From contig JAXGMN010000008.1 in NCBI GenBank assembly GCA_040768665.1, forward strand, positions 186,001-250,000: 64,000 bases of DNA, read 5' to 3'. A program made the position numbers and the translations under genes. This document shows positions 58,810 to 64,000 of the stretch, piece after piece. The notes below the pieces were generated by a model. That model was given only the letters and a program-made list of their open reading frames with translations, did not search any database and was not told where the DNA came from. The stretch's first letter is position 1; each line of letters opens with the position of its first letter. The stretch is from JABWBD01 sp040768665 (GTDB lineage: Bacteria; Planctomycetota; Planctomycetia; Pirellulales; Thermoguttaceae).

Positions 58810-60375
58810 TCAGTACACCACGACGCTCTTCTCGGTAACCAGCGCGGGGGCGTCGTAGACGGGAATGTCGTTGAGCACCGTCTTGCCTCCCTCGACGGCA
58901 ACGCGATCGGCGGGCAACTCGTAGATCGCGCCGGTGACCATATCGACCCAAACGGGCTCCCGGAACACCACGCCCGTGAGCGTGATCCGGGCGGGAGTCG
59001 TCGGGTTCTCGTTTTCCGGATGGCTCGACGAGTCCCAGAGGGCCAGCACGTGCCCGCCGCCGGATTTCTTCTGGAACAGGTAGGTTGCGGTCTCGCGGGC
59101 ACACTCGACCTCGCAGGCGAATCCGATGACCGGTTCCAGCGAGCTGTCGAACACCGAGGCCACGTTCTGCACGGTGTAGTACGCCGGCTTGACCTTCAGC
59201 ATCCGTCCGTCCTCGTTGCACTTGACCAGCCCCATCCGCTTCATGAAACGGTCGGTCCGCGTGCGAATCCACAGGGGATCGATGAATTTCGTGTAGCGTT
59301 CCGGTTGGTCGTAGGCCGGGTCGTAGAAGGTGAACACCAGGGAATCGATACCATGGCCCAGGTCGCCGATCATGCGCCGAGCGTTCCACTTGCACTGTGT
59401 CAATTCGCTGTTCCACTCGGCCGAGGAGATCTTGGCGGAATAGTGGCGGTCCGAGGTTGCGCCCGCCTCTCCCTGCCAGACCTTTGCTTCGGGCGCGTAG
59501 CGGTGGACCATCTCGGCGAACTCCTCGACTTTCGGAAAGATGCTGTCGGGGTTCAGCGAGTAGTCGTGATAGACGATCCAGTGGAACAGGCCGGTCTTGC
59601 CCTTCTCGCTGAGGATCTTCATGCAAGGCTCTGCATAGCGGACATTCGGCGAGCTGAGCACCAGGCCGGCGATCCGGGCGTCGGGGATGTGCCGCTTGAT
59701 GATTTCCGCGGTGCGGATGTTGTTGTCGGCGAGAATCTCCGGCGAGTTTCCCTTGGCATTGCTGGGCTCGTTCCAGGTGGACCAGTCTTTCACCCTGCCC
59801 TTGTAGTGGCCGGCCAGGGCATCGATCCACGCATCCCAGGCCGCCAGCCCCACCTCGCCGGTTGGAAGGCCGTCGCTCAGCGCCGCGCCGCCGCCGCCCG
59901 GATAGATCGGATTTCCGTAGGAAGTTTCCATCAGGACATCCATTCCCTGGGCGAGCAGGTATTCGACGATCCTGTCGAGCCAGGCGAAATCGTAGACGCC
60001 CTTCACCTTTTCGGTCTTGGCCCAGCCGGCCTGGAGGCGGATCCGCTTGATTCCCAGCGGCTCGATATAGGTCTTAAACTGCTCGAAGTCGCCATAATCA
60101 CGATCGAGCATCTCGCAGCCGATCGCCAGACCGCTGCGGCCCACCTCGCGGGCGCCGCGGGGCTGGATCGTTCCGATCCGCTTCAGGCCCGGTGCGAGCG
60201 TCGTCTGCACGCGATCGTGCGTGTAGTCGAGTATCGGGCCAGCGGCGATATCGGCGGCCGGCAACGAGGCCGGCCCCAGCAGCAGGCTCAGGATAACGGA
60301 ACAAACAGTGATCTCTGTCAGCTTCCTCATTCGCGAGTGGGTTCGCAGGAGTGCGGCAACGAATCGTCGGAACAT
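58810..60375 (-). CDS. secreted GH39-like glycoside hydrolase
   Basis: A 521-residue exported enzyme. The ATG at 60375 follows GGAGAG and opens a signal with an unusually long n-region (hydrophobic core VCSVILSLLLGPASLPAA at about 24-41). The TIM barrel carries the acid/base in WSTWNEP (Glu203) and the nucleophile in WQGEAGATS (Glu303), about 100 residues apart, as in clan A retaining enzymes related to GH39. A C-terminal beta-sandwich (VLNDIPVYDAPALVTEKSVV) completes it. The substrate is unknown; family relatives act on xylosides, iduronides and similar sugars. It is the last gene of a three-gene minus-strand cluster. Confidence 0.83.
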   Translation of the reverse strand: MFRRFVAALLRTHSRMRKLTEITVCSVILSLLLGPASLPAADIAAGPILDYTHDRVQTTLAPGLKRIGTIQPRGAREVGRSGLAIGCEMLDRDYGDFEQFKTYIEPLGIKRIRLQAGWAKTEKVKGVYDFAWLDRIVEYLLAQGMDVLMETSYGNPIYPGGGGAALSDGLPTGEVGLAAWDAWIDALAGHYKGRVKDWSTWNEPSNAKGNSPEILADNNIRTAEIIKRHIPDARIAGLVLSSPNVRYAEPCMKILSEKGKTGLFHWIVYHDYSLNPDSIFPKVEEFAEMVHRYAPEAKVWQGEAGATSDRHYSAKISSAEWNSELTQCKWNARRMIGDLGHGIDSLVFTFYDPAYDQPERYTKFIDPLWIRTRTDRFMKRMGLVKCNEDGRMLKVKPAYYTVQNVASVFDSSLEPVIGFACEVECARETATYLFQKKSGGGHVLALWDSSSHPENENPTTPARITLTGVVFREPVWVDMVTGAIYELPADRVAVEGGKTVLNDIPVYDAPALVTEKSVVVY

Positions 60376-60427
60376 GGTTTTCTCTCCGGTGCTTACTGTA
60401 ATCGAGTCGAATTTCCTCCTCAGAATA

Positions 60428-62218
60428 TCACTCCGGGGCTCCGCGCGCGGGCGGATGCTCCGCGGGAACCTTGTCAGCAAAGGGACCGCTCCGCAGCGCG
60501 GTGATCAACGGATCGGTCAGCATCAGTATGGGGTCGGCGTCCGTGTTGTCCAGGGCGTAGAAGGTGACGCCACGGGCGCCCGCTTCCCGGCACATGCGGT
60601 ACTGGGCAAGGATCAGTTCCACGTCGCGGTGGGTGTAGCCGGCATCGGCGCCGGTTTTCGCGCTGAGGCACAGGCCCGGAACGATTCGCTCCAGGAGCGG
60701 GTCGACCGTCTTCCATTCGTCAAGCTGGCCGGCGAGAGTCGGGTTCTTGGGCGTGTAGGCCATGGGGATCACGTAGTCGATGATTCCTTCGTGCAGCCAG
60801 CCGGGCCAGTCCTGATAGGATCGCTCGGCCGACTGCACGGGGGTAAACACGGCGGCCGTGACCTGCGCGCCAGGCCTGGCCTGCTTGGCTCGGCGGTAGA
60901 CGTCGCGCACCAGCGCGGTGACTCCCTCCTTGCGATAGTCGGCCCACTTCGCCAACCTGGCGATTTCGGGCTTCAGGTCGATCTTCGCGCCGTCCGAGGG
61001 AACCAGTTCGCTGGTGCCGACAGGCTGCACCAGTTCCATCCGTTCGCTGAGATATGCGGCGGTGCGATTCATTCCCAGCAGGCGTTGAATCGAGGCGTTG
61101 CGAATGGCGCGGACCGGCCCGTCGACGACCACCAGCCGGCCGCCCTCGCGGACGAAGCGTTCCAGGCTCTGGGCCGCGTCGTCGGGGATCACATACACGT
61201 CGTTGAGAACGACGAGCGAGCCGGGGGGCAGCTTGTCCAGTTCTTGTTCACCGATCGTTTTCGCTTTGCAGCCCAGTTCGTGCAGGGCAGCCTCGGCCTC
61301 TCCGACGCTCTTGGTGCCGTAACGCTGGCGGTTGGCCGCGGTATTCATAAGGAACACGCGATCGGCCGATGCATTCCACTGGCGAAGGGCCCGGTTCCAT
61401 GTCTCGGCTACCGGCGGCAGGACGCGGCGCAGGGCGTGCCAGTTGAACAGCAGGACGTTCCCCTTGTCCAGGTCGTTGACGGCGATCGCCGGCGTGCCGT
61501 CGGAGAACTGGGCCAGCACCCGGGCAGTGGTCGGACCGGCCACGGGATTGCCGGCGAGCCTGGCCGTAAAGGGATACACCTTGCGAGTCGACTTCGCGAT
61601 AGTGCCACACCCATAACGCGAGGCGAACTCCGTCTGACAATGCTTGCAGTAACAAATTGCCGAACCGTCGTAACGGATGTAGTCGAAGTGGATGCCGTCG
61701 AGATCGTACCGGGTAAGGGCCTCGATCATCAGATCGCTCTGGAACTTGCGCACCTCGGGCTTGCCGAAGTCATACCAGAGCCGCCCGGCGGCGTCCCCGT
61801 TTTCCACCAGCCAATCGGGATGCTGATCGAGCACGTGCAGTGGCGTGGGGTTGCCATAGGAGCCATTGACGAACCATGCATGCACCTCAATGCCTCGCTG
61901 ATGACACTGCCGGATCATGTAGCCCATCGGATCGTAGCCGGCCTCAACGCCGTCGAGCATCGGGCAGAACCGGCTTTGGAAGGCGGCCTGCCCGCCCCAG
62001 TACCAGACGAGAAGATAGACGGCATTGAGGTGAGCCCGATCGATCAGCTCGACGCAACGGTCGGCCTGGGCGGGCGTCTTGATGTAGCTGGCGTGCATCC
62101 AGATGCCCCGGTGCTGAGGCTGAGCCGCCAGACCGACGGAACACGTGCCGACGGCAAGGGCGACAGCCAACGCAACAGACAACCGAAGATTGGGGTAGAA
62201 ACGGGCAGTAGATCTCAT
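60428..62218 (-). CDS. GHL10-type (DUF4015-like) glycosidase with inserted domain
   Basis: A 596-residue exported protein with signal LRLSVALAVALAVGTCSVGL. GIWMHASYIKTPAQADRCVE starts a TIM barrel with MIEALTRYDLDGIHFDYIRY, typical of GHL10 (PF02638-like) proteins. Between about residues 230 and 400 a Rossmann-like block (VAVNDLDKGNVLLFNWHALR, then RFVREGGRLVVVDGPVRAIR) resembling the class I GATase-like domain of beta-galactosidases is inserted, and the barrel resumes with WLHEGIIDYVIPMAYTPKN. The zinc-like CYCKHC motif may bind metal. The start overlaps the upstream gene by four bases (ATGA). Confidence 0.8.
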   Translation of the reverse strand: MRSTARFYPNLRLSVALAVALAVGTCSVGLAAQPQHRGIWMHASYIKTPAQADRCVELIDRAHLNAVYLLVWYWGGQAAFQSRFCPMLDGVEAGYDPMGYMIRQCHQRGIEVHAWFVNGSYGNPTPLHVLDQHPDWLVENGDAAGRLWYDFGKPEVRKFQSDLMIEALTRYDLDGIHFDYIRYDGSAICYCKHCQTEFASRYGCGTIAKSTRKVYPFTARLAGNPVAGPTTARVLAQFSDGTPAIAVNDLDKGNVLLFNWHALRRVLPPVAETWNRALRQWNASADRVFLMNTAANRQRYGTKSVGEAEAALHELGCKAKTIGEQELDKLPPGSLVVLNDVYVIPDDAAQSLERFVREGGRLVVVDGPVRAIRNASIQRLLGMNRTAAYLSERMELVQPVGTSELVPSDGAKIDLKPEIARLAKWADYRKEGVTALVRDVYRRAKQARPGAQVTAAVFTPVQSAERSYQDWPGWLHEGIIDYVIPMAYTPKNPTLAGQLDEWKTVDPLLERIVPGLCLSAKTGADAGYTHRDVELILAQYRMCREAGARGVTFYALDNTDADPILMLTDPLITALRSGPFADKVPAEHPPARGAPE

Positions 62219-63999
62219 GGCTGACGTTCCTCTTGCGGTCGTTTGCGTAAAGGGTTGGTTTTTTCAACCTGGCCCACTCGCAGCAGCGACAACACTTTTT
62301 GGAGTTCGGCCGAGAGCGCAGTGTTGCGCTGGCCTCCCCGGATGATGCCGGCACGCCACACCGCCCGGCGAGCATTGGCCAGGTTCTCCGCTGCGATCAG
62401 CGACTTTCCTGAATACACGGCCACGACAGTATAACTCTCGATCCTGGGAACCACCACGGTCGCCCAACCGTCTGCCACCTCGACCGGCAAGGATTCCTTG
62501 CGGTCCGGCTCATCGGGCGTGACCGCCAAGGCCTCGGTCACCGCCAGTCCGCCCGGCAGTCGCAAACGCCAACGGCTCCCTTCGACCGGGCGAAAACGGT
62601 CGGCTTCCAAGTCGATGTCTCCGTTGACCAGGTGCAGCCCAAGCACCCGGCGGGTGTCGTCCAGCCAAACGTCGGCCCAGACGTGCGAAGGCGATTCGGT
62701 CTGAAGGATATGGTCCTGTCCGAGCACACGGTGCACGAGAGCGGGCAGGTCTTGGCCGGGCGTCTTGGCGGCAGAAGACGGCTTCGGCGATGCCCGGGCG
62801 TATTGCATCAGGGCTTCCGGCTGGATTTCGAAGAAGCCATCGCCAGGCGTTGCCAGCATCTCGCCGGCAGGGCGAGCCACGGCGTCGGCATCGTACAGGG
62901 CCGGACAGGCCACGCTGATCACGCGTCCGCCGCGGGCTTGAAACGCCCGGACCGCTTCGCGCTGGGCATCCGAGAAGCAGTCGACCCCCGGTAAGACCAG
63001 CACCTGGTACCGGGAGAGACGTTCCATGGCGATGCCTTCGTCGCCCAGCAGCGGGTGCCACCAGCAGTTGACTTCGTAAGGCACTCGCGACTCTTCCAGA
63101 AGCTGAGCGCAGGCGATGAACCACTCGGTGTAACGCGTTTCCGTCAGACCCAAGGCTTTGAACCGCCGCCAGGCGTGCGTCGGCAGCGAATAGACCAGAC
63201 CGACGTTGGCCACCCGCTCTCGCCGGGCGTAGAGGGCGCGATGCCGTTGAACGAAGCGGCACCCTTGGGCCTCGAGGTCGTAGAACCAGCCGGAGGCGCC
63301 CGCGGCGGTGGCCCACGGCATGGGCCACCCGCCGGTGGCCCAGCCTTGCCCGAGGATCATTCGCAGGCGGCTTCGCGCGGCCTGCGGCGCCTGCATCAGC
63401 GACGACATGCAGAGCCAGACCGGACGGCGATAGTCGCCTGCCGCCTGGCCGACCTTTGCCGCCAGGTTGTCCTTGGCCCGTTTCTGGGGCGTGAGCGGTC
63501 CGCCGCCGGTTTCGGTGAAGATCGCATCGCCGATCTGTGAGAGCGGCACGGAGCAGGGCCAGCTTCCATCGGCCCCATACTGATTGCCACAGACGGCCAA
63601 TGGATGGCTGGCCTCCTGCCTGGCTGTTGCCACGGCGTCGCGCCAGCGATCGACCGACGCCGCGTAGTGGTACTGGATGTATGCCCGAAGCAGCGGGTCC
63701 GCCAGCACGGCGTCGCGCCCCTTGTCGATCGTGGGCTGTGCGCTGCGGACGTATTGCACGATGTCCAATGCGGCCGGCTCGTCGATACGTGCCTGCCGAA
63801 ATTGCCCGGCGCTCCATCGCTTGCTCAGCCAGTCGCGAAAACCGTCCCGGCACCGGGAGCAGAAACAGCCCTTGCCCCACTTCATGAATGACGCAACGCA
63901 GATGTTGTCCTGCGTGAGCAGGTCCACTTCCGGCGCAATCCGCGTGAACTGCTGCTTGTAATACGTGTGCCACGCGGGCGAGTTGTGGCACATGTGATA
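62215..63999 (-). CDS. GH42-like beta-galactosidase family protein, N-terminus outside the window
   Basis: The frame is open to the window edge, so at least 594 C-terminal residues are seen. HMCHNSPAWHTYYKQQFTRI and DLLTQDNICVASFMKWGKGC, with a CFCSRC metal-like cluster, belong to a GH42-type barrel. IFTETGGGPLTPQKRAKDNL follows, its Glu a candidate nucleophile. A class I GATase-like trimerisation domain (RYQVLVLPGVDCFSDAQREA) and a C-terminal beta-sandwich (ESYTVVAVYSGKSLIA) end the protein. It is translationally coupled to the GHL10 gene by ATGA. Confidence 0.82.
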   Translation of the reverse strand, partial: YHMCHNSPAWHTYYKQQFTRIAPEVDLLTQDNICVASFMKWGKGCFCSRCRDGFRDWLSKRWSAGQFRQARIDEPAALDIVQYVRSAQPTIDKGRDAVLADPLLRAYIQYHYAASVDRWRDAVATARQEASHPLAVCGNQYGADGSWPCSVPLSQIGDAIFTETGGGPLTPQKRAKDNLAAKVGQAAGDYRRPVWLCMSSLMQAPQAARSRLRMILGQGWATGGWPMPWATAAGASGWFYDLEAQGCRFVQRHRALYARRERVANVGLVYSLPTHAWRRFKALGLTETRYTEWFIACAQLLEESRVPYEVNCWWHPLLGDEGIAMERLSRYQVLVLPGVDCFSDAQREAVRAFQARGGRVISVACPALYDADAVARPAGEMLATPGDGFFEIQPEALMQYARASPKPSSAAKTPGQDLPALVHRVLGQDHILQTESPSHVWADVWLDDTRRVLGLHLVNGDIDLEADRFRPVEGSRWRLRLPGGLAVTEALAVTPDEPDRKESLPVEVADGWATVVVPRIESYTVVAVYSGKSLIAAENLANARRAVWRAGIIRGGQRNTALSAELQKVLSLLRVGQVEKTNPLRKRPQEERQP

Positions 64000-64000
64000 G

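Noticed and set aside
60308..62224. A 638-codon plus-strand open frame opposite the GHL10 gene
   Set aside because: Shadow frame; the minus strand has a signal peptide and TIM-barrel motifs.

Overview
The window looks like a planctomycete chromosome segment, most likely Pirellulales-like and possibly from a metagenome assembly. The clues are: many secreted carbohydrate-active or sulfatase-type proteins with Sec or Tat signals; Gfo/Idh/MocA oxidoreductases with Tat leaders; FG-GAP/VCBS and LVIVD repeat proteins; ECF sigma factors paired with zinc-finger Ser/Thr kinases; a kinase fused to DUF1559-like, TIGR03067-like and ExbD-like modules; two BlaI-M56 pairs; and high GC content. The assignment is inferred from gene content alone.

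Layout. 0-11.1 kb holds a Gfo/Idh/MocA oxidoreductase (cut by the window edge), a rhomboid protease, a sulfatase-glycosidase chimera, a sialidase-like protein, a Uma2 protein, a HicBA toxin-antitoxin pair, a very large heparinase-like/FG-GAP protein and a single-domain response regulator. 11.1-23.3 kb is an accessory block of small unrelated genes (DUF2293, acetyltransferase, HD, Cdd1, DUF6398, DEDDh exonuclease, L7/L12-like membrane protein, PH-domain protein, methyltransferase, SGNH hydrolase). It also carries an SDR pseudogene with an internal inversion, an IS630 remnant and a truncated tyrosine integrase, and it ends at a tRNA-Pro(CGG). This looks like a decayed integrated island.

23.5-30.7 kb returns to secreted core-type genes (HEAT repeats, Gfo/Idh/MocA, DUF4832-like glycosidase, FG-GAP), interspersed with three copies of a ~120-bp palindromic repeat. 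30.8-35.4 kb carries a start-less TIR remnant, a DegP-like lipoprotein protease and an nrfHA pair for nitrite reduction to ammonium. The NrfA has five CxxCH motifs and no CxxCK. 35.4-52.6 kb is regulatory: a 1300-residue kinase fusion, ECF sigma factors, PadR plus a permease-prefix protein, two convergent BlaI-M56 loci (one M56 followed by carboxypeptidase-regulatory-like domains, the other running by frameshift into a TolC-like protein), and a second ECF sigma-kinase pair.

52.5-57 kb is a mobile, decayed zone: a group II intron with reverse transcriptase lying between two copies of one palindromic repeat, a GIY-YIG-type ORF, and remnants of ankyrin, glycosidase, SEFIR, PIN and UPF0175 genes. 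57-64 kb holds a frameshifted LVIVD protein and a tight three-gene glycoside hydrolase cluster (GH42-like, GHL10, GH39-like).

The themes are polysaccharide breakdown at the cell surface, signal-controlled regulation, and heavy gene erosion: many genes here are truncated, frameshifted or rearranged. Three palindromic repeat families share the core GGGGWCAGGY. No rRNA genes and no CRISPR array were seen.
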